This document shows, one piece after another, positions 8,437 to 16,857 of a DNA stretch of 64,000 bases. The notes under the pieces were generated by a model. The model saw nothing but the letters and a program-made list of their open reading frames with translations, had not been told where the DNA came from and did not search any database. The first letter of the stretch is position 1, and each line of letters starts with the position of its first letter. Source of the stretch: JAUASW01 sp036880965 (GTDB lineage Bacteria > Pseudomonadota > Gammaproteobacteria > Burkholderiales > Burkholderiaceae_C); assembly GCF_036880965.1 (NCBI RefSeq), contig NZ_JBAJMV010000005.1, positions 248,001-312,000 of the forward strand. Reading direction: 5' to 3'. The translations under genes were made by a program, and so were the position numbers.

Positions 8437-9207
8437 ATGATCGATCCGGACTGGTTGATCCCTGACTGGGAGTTGCCCGCGGCATGGCCGCGCATCAAGG
8501 CCTTCATGACCACGCGGGCCGGCGGCGTCAGCACCGGTGCTCATGCGAGCATGAATGTCGGCCGGGCGGTACAGGACGATCCGGCCGCGGTGAATGCCAA
8601 CCGCACCAAGGTTGACGAGGCGCTGGGCGCGCCGGCCGTCTTCCTGCATCAGGTGCATGGCGCTGATGTTCTGCATCTTGAAGCGGCGCACCTGGATGGT
8701 GAACGGCCCAAGTTCGACGCCAGCATCAGCACCAGGCCGGGGATTGGCTGCGCCATCCAGGTGGCTGACTGCCTGCCGGTGCTGTTCGCAGCGCCTGGCG
8801 CAGTGGGGGGCGCACATGCCGGCTGGCGCGGCCTGGCTGGCGGCGTGCTGGAGAACACGGTGCGCGATTTGTGTGAGGCCGCTGGCTGCGAGCCGGCCGA
8901 GCTGCGTGCGTGGATGGGGCCTTGCATTGGCCCAAGGCAGTTCGAGGTGGGTGCCGACGTCGTTCAGGCTTTCGGCGGCTCGACGGATTCACCCGATCCT
9001 GACTTCTTCGTCTACCGCGCCAATGCGCAGGGCGAGCCGCGCTGGCTGGCCAACCTGCCGGCGCTGGCTCGCGAGCGATTGCAGCGGGTCGGCTTGACGC
9101 AAGTCAGTGGCGGCCACTGGTGCACGCGCAGCGAGCCCTCACGGTTCTTTTCGTTCCGGCATGAGCCGCTCGCCGGCCGCATGGTCGCTGCCATCCGGCT
9201 CCTGTGA
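8437..9207 (+). CDS. pgeF: peptidoglycan editing factor PgeF / YfiH multicopper-like purine nucleoside enzyme
   Basis: Protein of 256 aa of the Cu-oxidase_4/laccase-domain family. The metal site is visible as His71 (LHQVHG), Cys112 (VADCLPVL) and His127 (GGAHAGWRG), at almost the same residue numbers as in E. coli YfiH. Family members have been reported to act on purine nucleosides and to correct misassembled muropeptide precursors. ATG 8437 has the GAGGGG ribosome-binding site at 8428-8433. In many Burkholderiales it precedes the PHA genes, as here. Its last 23 codons overlap the convergent gene at 9139-9411. Confidence 0.9.
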   Translation: MIDPDWLIPDWELPAAWPRIKAFMTTRAGGVSTGAHASMNVGRAVQDDPAAVNANRTKVDEALGAPAVFLHQVHGADVLHLEAAHLDGERPKFDASISTRPGIGCAIQVADCLPVLFAAPGAVGGAHAGWRGLAGGVLENTVRDLCEAAGCEPAELRAWMGPCIGPRQFEVGADVVQAFGGSTDSPDPDFFVYRANAQGEPRWLANLPALARERLQRVGLTQVSGGHWCTRSEPSRFFSFRHEPLAGRMVAAIRLL

Positions 9208-9411
9208 TGCTGCCGGTTCCTGGGTCTCGGCCTTGCGGCGCGCTGCGCGGCGGGCTGGTGTTCCCATCAGGTAGAGCACGATGGAGAGCGGCAGCACGCC
9301 ATAGAGCAGGAGCGTGAAGAAGGCGCCGATCACGGTGCCCTGGCTGCTGGTGGCTTCAGTCAGGGCCATGAGCAGGACGACGAAGGCCCAGGCGATTGCA
9401 ACGATGTACAT
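9139..9411 (-). CDS. small two-helix membrane protein
   Basis: Protein of 90 aa with hydrophobic helices at about residues 2-18 and 27-48, followed by an Arg-rich stop-transfer (PARRAARRK) and a charged, disordered tail. Similar short proteins are seen beside pgeF/phaC in related Burkholderiales, which supports it as a gene rather than a shadow. Its 3' end overlaps pgeF tail-to-tail by 69 bases. Function unknown. Confidence 0.6.
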   Translation of the reverse strand: MYIVAIAWAFVVLLMALTEATSSQGTVIGAFFTLLLYGVLPLSIVLYLMGTPARRAARRKAETQEPAASQEPDGSDHAAGERLMPERKEP

Positions 9412-9507
9412 GCGGTGTCATAGCAAGGTAAGTAAAGCAGCGTACAACAGCGGCTGGGTCGCTGTGGCAAGCTTCTTGCCTGATGATCGGCGATGACCAG
9501 GAGACAT

Positions 9508-11202
9508 ATGAGCAAGAAGAACAGCAAGGGCGCCAGCACTGAAGCTGAGGCGCCGCAGGATCCAATGGCCGCCATGGCGGGCTTGGGCGAGGCGATGAAG
9601 TCGCTGGCCGGGCTGCAGATACCGGTCGATGCCCTGCAGCAGATGCAGCAGTCCTATCTGCAGCAGGCCACCGAGCTGTGGAACCGCAGCCTGAGCCTCC
9701 CCGAAGCCAAGCCGCTGCCCGACCGTCGTTTCGCCGACCTGGCCTGGGCCAGCAATCCGGCCGGCGCCTTCACCGCCCAGCTCTACCTGCTCAATGCGCG
9801 CACCTTGATGGAGCTGGCAGAGAAGGTCGAAGGCGATGAGAAGACCAAGGCACGCATTCGCTTCGCTGTCCAGCAATGGGTGGATGCCGCAGCGCCGAGC
9901 AACTATCTCGCGCTCAATCCCGAGGCCCAGGCCCTGGCGCTGAAGACCAAGGGCGAGAGCATTGCCAAGGGCGTGCAGCAGCTGTTCGCCGACATCCAGC
10001 GCGGCCATGTCTCGCAGACGGATGAGAGCGCCTTCGAGGTCGGCCGCAATGTCGCCACGACTGAGGGCAGCGTGGTGTTCGAGAACGAACTGTTCCAGCT
10101 GATCGAGTACAAGCCGCTCACCCCGCAGGTGCACGGCAGGCCTTTCCTGCTGGTGCCGCCCTGCATCAACAAGTTCTACATCCTCGACCTGCAGCCAGAG
10201 AACTCCCTGATCCGCTACGCCGTGAGCCAGGGCCATCGGGTCTTCGTGGTCAGCTGGCGCAATCCGGACGAGAGCTGCAAGGCCTGGACCTGGGACGACT
10301 ACATCGAGAAAGCCGCGATCCAGGCCATCCGGGTGGTGCAGGAAATCGGCGGCAGCGAGCAGATCAACACCCTGGGCTTCTGCGTTGGCGGCACCATCCT
10401 CGCCACCGCCTTGGGCGTGCTGGCGGCGCGAGGCGAGCAGCCGGCGGCCAGCCTGACCCTGCTCACCACGCTGATCGATTTCGAGAGCAACGGCATCCTA
10501 GACATCTTCATCGACGAGCTGTCGGTCGAGATGCGTGAGAACACATTGGGCCCGAATGCGCCGCAGGGCCCGGGTCTGCTGGCCGGCAAGGAACTGGCCA
10601 CGACCTTCAGCTTCCTCAGGCCCAACGACCTGGTCTGGAACTATGTGGTCGGCAACTACCTGAAAGGCGAGGCGCCGCCACCGTTCGACCTCCTGTACTG
10701 GAATGGCGATTCGACCAATCTGCCGGGCCCCTTCTATTGCTGGTACCTGCGCCACACCTACCTGCAGAACGAGCTGAAGCTGCCGGGCAAGCTGACGGTG
10801 TGTGGCGAGCAGCTCGACCTCAGCAAGATCGAGGCGCCGGTCTACATCTACGGCTCGCGCGAAGACCATATCGTGCCCTGGGATGCGGCCTACCGTTCAA
10901 CGCAGGTGTTCAGCGGCAAGAAGCGCTTCATGCTGGGCGCCTCGGGTCATATCGCCGGCGTGATCAATCCGCCGGCCAAGGGCAAGCGCAGCCATTGGGT
11001 GGGCAAGGGCAACACCTTCCCCAAGAAGGCGCAGGATTGGCTGGATGCAGCCACCGAGCATCCGGGCAGCTGGTGGACCGACTGGTCCACCTGGCTGGCC
11101 AGCCACGCCGGCCCCAAGAAGGCCGCGCCCAAGACCGCGGGCAGCCGCAAGTACAAGGCCATCGAGCCTGCACCCGGTCGCTACGTGAAGCAGAAGGCTT
11201 GA
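9508..11202 (+). CDS. phaC: class I poly(3-hydroxyalkanoate) synthase
   Basis: Protein of 564 aa. The lipase-like box GFCVGGT carries the catalytic Cys292; Asp453 (SREDHIVPW) and His481 (ASGHIAG) complete the triad in the family order. The N-terminal 90 residues are the variable helical region seen in class I enzymes, and WRNPDES/WTWDDY are conserved. It polymerises hydroxybutyryl-CoA on cytoplasmic granules. ATG 9508 follows AGGAGA with good spacing; an in-frame ATG at 9493 lacks a site. Two small hairpins (9447-9465 and 9466-9480) lie just upstream. It is first in the phaCAB operon, 25 bases before phaA. No phasin or phaR is in the window. Confidence 0.96.
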   Translation: MSKKNSKGASTEAEAPQDPMAAMAGLGEAMKSLAGLQIPVDALQQMQQSYLQQATELWNRSLSLPEAKPLPDRRFADLAWASNPAGAFTAQLYLLNARTLMELAEKVEGDEKTKARIRFAVQQWVDAAAPSNYLALNPEAQALALKTKGESIAKGVQQLFADIQRGHVSQTDESAFEVGRNVATTEGSVVFENELFQLIEYKPLTPQVHGRPFLLVPPCINKFYILDLQPENSLIRYAVSQGHRVFVVSWRNPDESCKAWTWDDYIEKAAIQAIRVVQEIGGSEQINTLGFCVGGTILATALGVLAARGEQPAASLTLLTTLIDFESNGILDIFIDELSVEMRENTLGPNAPQGPGLLAGKELATTFSFLRPNDLVWNYVVGNYLKGEAPPPFDLLYWNGDSTNLPGPFYCWYLRHTYLQNELKLPGKLTVCGEQLDLSKIEAPVYIYGSREDHIVPWDAAYRSTQVFSGKKRFMLGASGHIAGVINPPAKGKRSHWVGKGNTFPKKAQDWLDAATEHPGSWWTDWSTWLASHAGPKKAAPKTAGSRKYKAIEPAPGRYVKQKA

Positions 11203-11227
11203 TTGCCAGATCGTTCAGGAGACATTC

Positions 11228-12409
11228 ATGAGTACCGACATCGTCATCGTCGCCGCGGCCCGCACCGCCATCGGCAAATTCGGCGGCACCTTGGCCAAGA
11301 CACCAGCGCCCGAGCTGGGTGCCACGGTGGTGAAAGAACTGCTGCGCCGCAGCGGCCTGGAAGGCAGCCAGATCGGTGAAGTCATTCTTGGCCAGGTGCT
11401 GACCGCCGGCTCGGGCCAGAACCCGGCCCGCCAGACCGTCATCAAGGCCGGCCTGCCCAACACGGTGCCGGCCATGACCATCAACAAGGTCTGCGGCTCG
11501 GGCCTGAAGGCCGTGATGCTGGCGGCGCAAGCCATCCGCGACGGTGACAGCGAGATCGTCATCGCCGGTGGCCAGGAGAGCATGAGCCTTTCGCCCCACG
11601 TGCTGCCGAACTCGCGCGACGGCCAGCGCATGGGCGACTGGAAGATGGTCGACACCATGATCGTGGACGGCCTCTGGGACGTCTACAACCAGTACCACAT
11701 GGGCATCACGGCCGAGAACGTGGCCAAGGAATTCGGCATCAGCCGCGCCATGCAGGATGAGCTGGCGCTGGGTTCGCAGCTGAAGGCCGCAGCGGCCCAG
11801 GAAGCCGGCCGCTTCAAGGACGAGATCGTGCCGGTCTCGATTGCGCAGAAGAAGGGCGACGCCATCTCTTTCGACGCCGATGAGTTCATCAACCGCAAGA
11901 GCACGGCCGAAGTACTGGCTGGCCTGCGCCCCGCCTTCGACAAGGCCGGCAGCGTGACCGCCGGCAATGCCTCGGGCCTGAACGACGGCGCCGCCGGCGT
12001 TGTTGTGATGAGTGCGGCCAAGGCCGCGGCCCTGGGCCTGAAGCCGCTGGCCCGCATCGCCAGCTACGCCTCGGCCGGGCTCGACCCGGCCACCATGGGC
12101 ATGGGCCCGGTGCCCGCGGCCCGCAAGGCGTTGGAGCGTGCCGGCTGGAAGCCGCAGGACCTGGACCTGCTCGAGATCAACGAGGCCTTCGCGGCCCAGG
12201 CTAGTGCCGTGCACCAGCAGATGGGTTGGGATACGAGCAAGGTGAACGTGAACGGCGGCGCCATTGCGCTGGGCCACCCGATCGGCGCCTCCGGCTGCCG
12301 CATCCTGGTGACGCTGCTGCATGAGATGCAGCGCCGTGACGCCAAGAAGGGCATCGCCTCGCTGTGCATCGGCGGCGGCATGGGCGTGGCGCTCACGGTC
12401 GAGCGCTGA
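11228..12409 (+). CDS. phaA: acetyl-CoA acetyltransferase (beta-ketothiolase)
   Basis: Protein of 393 aa, the usual thiolase length. Acyl-accepting Cys89 is in NKVCGSGLKAV, the conserved His is in GGAIALGHPIGASG (about 350), and the second catalytic Cys (about 380) is in CIGGGMG. It condenses two acetyl-CoA to acetoacetyl-CoA. ATG 11228 follows an AGGAGA site. Its place between phaC and phaB assigns it to polymer synthesis rather than degradation; a second thiolase in the window (60488-61663) sits with beta-oxidation genes. Confidence 0.96.
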   Translation: MSTDIVIVAAARTAIGKFGGTLAKTPAPELGATVVKELLRRSGLEGSQIGEVILGQVLTAGSGQNPARQTVIKAGLPNTVPAMTINKVCGSGLKAVMLAAQAIRDGDSEIVIAGGQESMSLSPHVLPNSRDGQRMGDWKMVDTMIVDGLWDVYNQYHMGITAENVAKEFGISRAMQDELALGSQLKAAAAQEAGRFKDEIVPVSIAQKKGDAISFDADEFINRKSTAEVLAGLRPAFDKAGSVTAGNASGLNDGAAGVVVMSAAKAAALGLKPLARIASYASAGLDPATMGMGPVPAARKALERAGWKPQDLDLLEINEAFAAQASAVHQQMGWDTSKVNVNGGAIALGHPIGASGCRILVTLLHEMQRRDAKKGIASLCIGGGMGVALTVER

Positions 12410-12509
12410 GCAACAGAAATAGGGGCGGACCCGCTTGACCGCCGCGGCGGCTTGCGGGAGCCTGCAAATGCATAGAAATAGCCCTCAGGGCATAGATAGG
12501 AGACAAGCG

Positions 12510-13247
12510 ATGAGCAAGAAGATTGCATATGTGACCGGCGGCATGGGCGGCATCGGAACCTCGATGTGTCAGCGCCTGCACCGGGACGGATTCACGGTCA
12601 TCGCCGGCTGCGGCCCGAGCCGCGACTACGACAAGTGGCTGACTGAACAGAGCGCGCTGGGCTATACCTTCTACGCCTCCGTCGGCAACGTGGCCGACTG
12701 GGATTCGACCGTGGCGGCCTTTGCCAAGGTCAAGGCCGAGCATGGTCCGGTCGATGTGCTGGTGAACAACGCCGGCATCACGCGTGACGGCATGTTCCGC
12801 AAGATGAGCCGCGCCGACTGGGATGCGGTGATGAACACCAACCTGAACTCGATGTTCAACGTCACCAAGCAGGTGATCGAGGACATGCTCGACAAGGGCT
12901 GGGGCCGCATCATCAACATCTCGTCGGTCAACGGCGAGAAGGGCCAGTTCGGCCAGACCAACTATTCGGCTGCCAAGGCCGGCATGCACGGCTTCACGAT
13001 GGCGCTGGCGCAGGAAGTGGCCAGCAAGGGCGTGACGGTGAACACCGTGAGCCCAGGCTATATCGGCACCGACATGGTCAAGGCCGTGCGCCCCGACGTG
13101 CTGGAGAAGATCGTTGCCTCGATCCCGATCAAGCGCCTGGGCACGCCGGAGGAAATCGCCTCGGTCGTGGCCTGGCTGGCGGGTGAGGAGTCGGGCTTCA
13201 CCACCGGCGCAGACTTCAGCTGCAACGGCGGCCTGCACATGGGTTGA
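12510..13247 (+). CDS. phaB: acetoacetyl-CoA reductase (NADPH)
   Basis: Protein of 245 aa, SDR family. TGGMGGIG (9-16) binds the cofactor; Ser139, Tyr152 and Lys156 form the catalytic set; the PGYIGTDMV segment is the PhaB/FabG substrate-loop signature. It reduces acetoacetyl-CoA to (R)-3-hydroxybutyryl-CoA for PhaC. ATG 12510 follows AGGAGACAAGCG; the in-frame extension to 12435 is not conserved. It is last gene of phaCAB, 100 bases after phaA, and followed by a terminator. Confidence 0.96.
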   Translation: MSKKIAYVTGGMGGIGTSMCQRLHRDGFTVIAGCGPSRDYDKWLTEQSALGYTFYASVGNVADWDSTVAAFAKVKAEHGPVDVLVNNAGITRDGMFRKMSRADWDAVMNTNLNSMFNVTKQVIEDMLDKGWGRIINISSVNGEKGQFGQTNYSAAKAGMHGFTMALAQEVASKGVTVNTVSPGYIGTDMVKAVRPDVLEKIVASIPIKRLGTPEEIASVVAWLAGEESGFTTGADFSCNGGLHMG

Positions 13248-13270
13248 GCTAAGGGCTCTCTCGGCAAATA

Positions 13271-13292
13271 GCGGCCTTCGGGCCGCTTCTTC
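13271..13292 (+). terminator. intrinsic terminator after phaCAB
   Basis: A perfect six-base stem GCGGCC / GGCCGC with a TTCG tetraloop (13271-13286) is followed by TTCTTC. It lies 23 bases after the phaB stop and before the convergent regulator gene. Confidence 0.75.
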
Positions 13293-13330
13293 ATTGGCGA
13301 TCCAGGATCACCACGGTCCCGGTCGGCCTG

Positions 13331-14122
13331 TCAGGATTTCAAGGCCAGCAGACCGGAGATGCTCTGCGCTGCGGCAAGCAGCTTGGGTAGGCCGCGCTCC
13401 AGCAGCGCCTCGGGCGGCATGCGGTTGACCTGTGCGCCGATGTTCAAGGCGGCTATGACCTGGCCACTGCGGTCGGTGATGGGCGCGGCCAGTGAAATCA
13501 GGCCGTCTTCCAGCTCCTGATTGATCAGGCTCCAGCCCTGCTTGCGGGCCTGGTGGATGCGCTCGCGCAGCTGGTCCACATCGGCCACCGTGTGCGCCGT
13601 GTTGCGGGTGATCTGCAGCCTGGCCAGCCGCATTTCCAGCTCATGCTCGGGCAGGGCACCCAGCAGCACGCGGCCCATCGAGGTGCACCAGGCCGGCAGG
13701 CGGCTGCCCAGGCCCAGGTTGATGCTCATGATCTTGCGTGCCGGCACGCGCAGCACGTAGACGATGTCTTCGCCGTCCAGCACGGCGGCCGAGCAGGACT
13801 CCTGCAGCTCGGCGGTCAGCGCCTGCATCGCCGGCTCGGCAAGATGCCACAGCGGCTGCGAGCTCAGGTAGGCAAAGCCCAGGTCGAGCGTCTTGGGCGT
13901 GAGATAGAACAGGCGGCCATCCAGCTTCACATAGCCGAGCGACTCCAGCGTCAGCAGGATGCGGCGCGCGCCGGCCCGGCTCAGGCCGCAGCGCTTTGCC
14001 ACTTCGGTGAGCGTCTGCCGCGGTGCTGCGGCGCTGAAAGCGCGTATCACCGCCAGGCCGCGGGCGAAGGACTGCACATAGCTGTCGCCGGGCTTCAGCG
14101 CCGGCAGCTCGGGTTCGCTCAT
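13331..14122 (-). CDS. IclR-family regulator, PcaR/PobR-like
   Basis: Protein of 263 aa. The opening SYVQSFARGLAVIRAF is the signature of the PcaR/PcaU/PobR branch of IclR regulators, followed by a winged helix-turn-helix (LTEVAKRCGLSRAGARRILLTL, about 43-65) and an IclR effector domain from about 85, with GSRLPAWCTSMGRVLLG. Members of this branch sense aromatic acids such as protocatechuate or beta-ketoadipate. No aromatic-ring genes adjoin it, so its target is open. ATG 14122 is used because the extension to 14203 precedes the family start and runs into the divergent promoter. Confidence 0.85.
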   Translation of the reverse strand: MSEPELPALKPGDSYVQSFARGLAVIRAFSAAAPRQTLTEVAKRCGLSRAGARRILLTLESLGYVKLDGRLFYLTPKTLDLGFAYLSSQPLWHLAEPAMQALTAELQESCSAAVLDGEDIVYVLRVPARKIMSINLGLGSRLPAWCTSMGRVLLGALPEHELEMRLARLQITRNTAHTVADVDQLRERIHQARKQGWSLINQELEDGLISLAAPITDRSGQVIAALNIGAQVNRMPPEALLERGLPKLLAAAQSISGLLALKS

Positions 14123-14196
14123 GCGGCGAGTATAGGGAGCAGGCGCGGTGGTTTTGGGTAGGATGCCGCCCATTGAACTGCCTACTGGAGAGAGCA

Positions 14197-15009
14197 ATGG
14201 CAATGGATGTGGTGGACTACGAGATCAAGGGCGCGGAGATGCAGTTCGTCGAGGTCGAACTGGACCCGGGCGAAGCAGCCATCGGCGAGGCCGGCAGCAT
14301 GATGTTCATGGATGCCAGCATCAGCATGGACACGCTGTTCGGCGACGGCTCGGCCAACCAGGGCGGTTTCCTGGGCAAGCTGCTGGGCGCCGGCAAGCGC
14401 CTGATCACCGGTGAATCGCTGTTCACGACGGTCTACACCAACACCGGCTCCGGCAAGCAGCGCGTGGCCTTTGCCGCACCGTACCCGGGCAAGATCCTTC
14501 CGATGGACCTGCGCCAGCTCGGCGGCATGCTGATCTGCCAGAAAGATGCTTTCCTCTGCGCCGCGCGCGGCGTGAGCCTCGGGATTGCCTTGCAGCAGAA
14601 GCTGGGCGTCGGCTTCTTTGGTGGCGAGGGCTTCATCATGCAGAAGCTCGAGGGCGATGGCCTGGCCTTCGTGCACGCCGGCGGCACCGTGGTGCGCCGC
14701 ACGCTGCAGCCCGGCCAGACCGTGATGGTCGACACCGGCTGCGTGGTGGCATACACGCCCAATGTGAACTTCGAGATCCAGTACGTCGGCAAGATCAAGA
14801 CCGCGCTGTTCGGCGGCGAAGGTCTGTTCCTGGCCAAGATGACCGGCCCGGGCGAGATCTGGCTGCAGAGCCTGCCGTTCTCGCGCCTGGCTTCGCGCAT
14901 CTTCGCGGCCGCGCCGCAGCGCGGTGGCAGCCGTGAGGAGGGCTCGGTGCTGGGTGGCTTCGCGACCGGCGGCCTGCTGGGCGGCATCCTCGGCGGCGAC
15001 AACGAATAG
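14197..15009 (+). CDS. TIGR00266 / AIM24 family protein
   Basis: Protein of 270 aa. The N-terminal MQFVEVELDPGEAAIGEAGSMMFM and repeated beta-strand/Gly motifs (GGGxF-like, FFGGEGF, LFGGEGLFL) match the AIM24/TIGR00266 beta-sandwich family, whose bacterial role is not settled; the eukaryotic AIM24 is mitochondrial. The Gly-rich C-terminus (FATGGLLGGILGG) is typical. ATG 14197 follows GGAGAGAG. It is divergent from the IclR gene, with about 75 bases shared, so control by that regulator is possible. Confidence 0.85.
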   Translation: MAMDVVDYEIKGAEMQFVEVELDPGEAAIGEAGSMMFMDASISMDTLFGDGSANQGGFLGKLLGAGKRLITGESLFTTVYTNTGSGKQRVAFAAPYPGKILPMDLRQLGGMLICQKDAFLCAARGVSLGIALQQKLGVGFFGGEGFIMQKLEGDGLAFVHAGGTVVRRTLQPGQTVMVDTGCVVAYTPNVNFEIQYVGKIKTALFGGEGLFLAKMTGPGEIWLQSLPFSRLASRIFAAAPQRGGSREEGSVLGGFATGGLLGGILGGDNE

Positions 15010-15088
15010 TGTGTGAGGTCAAGGGCCGGCGCCAGCCGGCCCTCTACACTGGCGCCAGTCGCCCATCGTCCGCCTCGAGGATTTCCTG

Positions 15089-16072
15089 ATGTTCTCCCGT
15101 TTCTGCGCCGTTGCTGCCCTGGCACTGGCTGCCGGTGCTGCCCAGGCCGCGCCCCACCCGATCTTTGTCCTGAATTCGCTCGATGCCGACATCAGCGTCA
15201 TTGATCCGGTCACGTTCAAGCAGGTCAAGCGCATCCCCACCGGCAAGGAGCCGCATCACCTCTACCTGACGCCTGACGACAAGTCCATGGTGGTGGCCAA
15301 TGCGCTCGGGGATTCGCTGACCTTCATCGACCCCAAGACGGCCGAGGTGCAGCGCGTGATCCGCAAGGTCACCGACCCCTACCACCTTCGCTTCTCGCCC
15401 GACATGAAGTGGTTCATCACCGCTGGCAACCGGCTGGACCATATTGCGCTGTACCGCTGGCAGCCGCAGAACGCTGAGCAGCCACTTTTCCTGGTCAAGC
15501 GCATCCCGGCGCCCAAGACACCCAGCCACCTGTTCATCGACACCAAGAGCACGGTGGTCTATGCGAGCCTGCAGGACAGCGATGAGCTGACCGCGATCGA
15601 CCTGACGACCCTGGCCCCGCGCTGGAAAGTTCCGGTCGGCAAGATGCCGGCCGACATCTACCTGACGCCCGACGACAAGCACCTGCTGGTGGCGCTGACC
15701 GGCGACAAGCTGGTCGAGGTTTATGACGTGACCGGTGCCGCACCCAAGCTGGTCAAGCGCATTCCAACCGGCAATGGCGCGCACAGCTTCCGCGCCTTTG
15801 GCGACAAGCGCCATGTGCTGGTCAGCAACCGCGCGGCCAACAACATCAGCAAGATCGACCTGCAGAGCTTCACGGTGGTCGACACCTTGCCCGGCCCCGG
15901 CGGCCCGGACGATATGGAGATCCTGCCGGACGGCAAGACGCTGCTCGTCACCTCACGTTGGGCGCGCAAGCTCACCATGATCGACATGAGCACACGCAAG
16001 GTCGTGAAGCAGGTGGTGGTGGGCAAGTCGCCGCACGGCGTCTGGACCCTGGACCACATGCCCCGCCAGTGA
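15089..16072 (+). CDS. exported YVTN-type beta-propeller protein
   Basis: Protein of 327 aa with a Sec signal peptide (residues 1-21, ending AAQA). The rest is built of about seven 40-residue blades of the YVTN/NHL-like type, each with a PDDK or DD turn (e.g. LYLTPDDKSMVVAN, IYLTPDDKHLLVAL) and a W/I-D-..T strand. Such periplasmic propellers bind ligands or partner proteins; no catalytic motif is seen. Its TGA overlaps the GTG start of the deacetylase gene, so the two are translationally coupled. Confidence 0.85.
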   Translation: MFSRFCAVAALALAAGAAQAAPHPIFVLNSLDADISVIDPVTFKQVKRIPTGKEPHHLYLTPDDKSMVVANALGDSLTFIDPKTAEVQRVIRKVTDPYHLRFSPDMKWFITAGNRLDHIALYRWQPQNAEQPLFLVKRIPAPKTPSHLFIDTKSTVVYASLQDSDELTAIDLTTLAPRWKVPVGKMPADIYLTPDDKHLLVALTGDKLVEVYDVTGAAPKLVKRIPTGNGAHSFRAFGDKRHVLVSNRAANNISKIDLQSFTVVDTLPGPGGPDDMEILPDGKTLLVTSRWARKLTMIDMSTRKVVKQVVVGKSPHGVWTLDHMPRQ

Positions 16073-16857
16073 AACTTCGTCGCCTGATCATTGCAGCGTT
16101 GCTGCTGGGGCAAGCCGCGGCGCAGGCCGCGCCGAGCTGCAGCAAGCCGGTCTACCTGAGCTTCGACACCGGCCACATGGGCGTGGCGCCCTTGGTGGCT
16201 GAGCTGCTCAAGCGCTATGACGCCCGTGCCACCTTTTTCCTGGCCAATGAGCCGACACAGAGTGGCGGCAAGACGCTGGACGAGGAATGGGCGCCGTGGT
16301 GGCGCGCGCGTGCAGCCGAGGGCCATGACTTCGGCTCGCACACCTGGGAGCACGACACCTGGCTGGCGGACCTGCCCGATGGCCGTTTCAAGGTGCGCAC
16401 TGCGGCCGGCATCGAGAAGCCACGCATCCGCGAGCTGACGGCCGCGCAGTACTGCGAAGGCCTGCGCAAGCCGGCCCAGCGCTTTCAGGCAATGACGGGG
16501 AAGGCGATGTCGCCGATCTTCCGTCCACCGGCCGGCAAGACCTCGCCCGCGCTGCTTGCGGCCGCCCAGGCCTGCGGCTTCACCGCGGTGCTGTGGAGCC
16601 CGGCCGGTTTTCTCGGCGATGAATTGCCCAGCGACCGCTATCCGAATGCCCACTTGCTGGAACGCGCACTGCGCGACATCCGGCCGGGCGATATCCTGAT
16701 GGCCCACCTGGGCATCTGGCAACGCCAGGACGCCTGGGCGCCCGCCGTGCTGGAGCCGCTGATGAAGGGCCTGATCGACAAGGGCATGTGCTTCGCGGCG
16801 ATGCGCGAGCATCCCGGCTTTGCGGCCGTGATGAACAAGCCGCTGGAGTTGCCATGA
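16069..16857 (+). CDS. exported polysaccharide deacetylase (NodB homology)
   Basis: Protein of 262 aa. Signal peptide 1-21, then NodB motifs: SFDTGH (31-36, base Asp33), SHTWEH with His91 and His95, RPPAGK (153-158) and LMAHLG (His213). The usual second Asp of motif 1 (the metal ligand) is Thr34, a variant that seems characteristic of a Burkholderiales subgroup. It should remove acyl groups from an envelope or extracellular polymer. The GTG at 16069 overlaps the upstream stop by four bases; no ATG fits. Its TGA overlaps the next ATG by four bases. Confidence 0.85.
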   Translation: MKLRRLIIAALLLGQAAAQAAPSCSKPVYLSFDTGHMGVAPLVAELLKRYDARATFFLANEPTQSGGKTLDEEWAPWWRARAAEGHDFGSHTWEHDTWLADLPDGRFKVRTAAGIEKPRIRELTAAQYCEGLRKPAQRFQAMTGKAMSPIFRPPAGKTSPALLAAAQACGFTAVLWSPAGFLGDELPSDRYPNAHLLERALRDIRPGDILMAHLGIWQRQDAWAPAVLEPLMKGLIDKGMCFAAMREHPGFAAVMNKPLELP

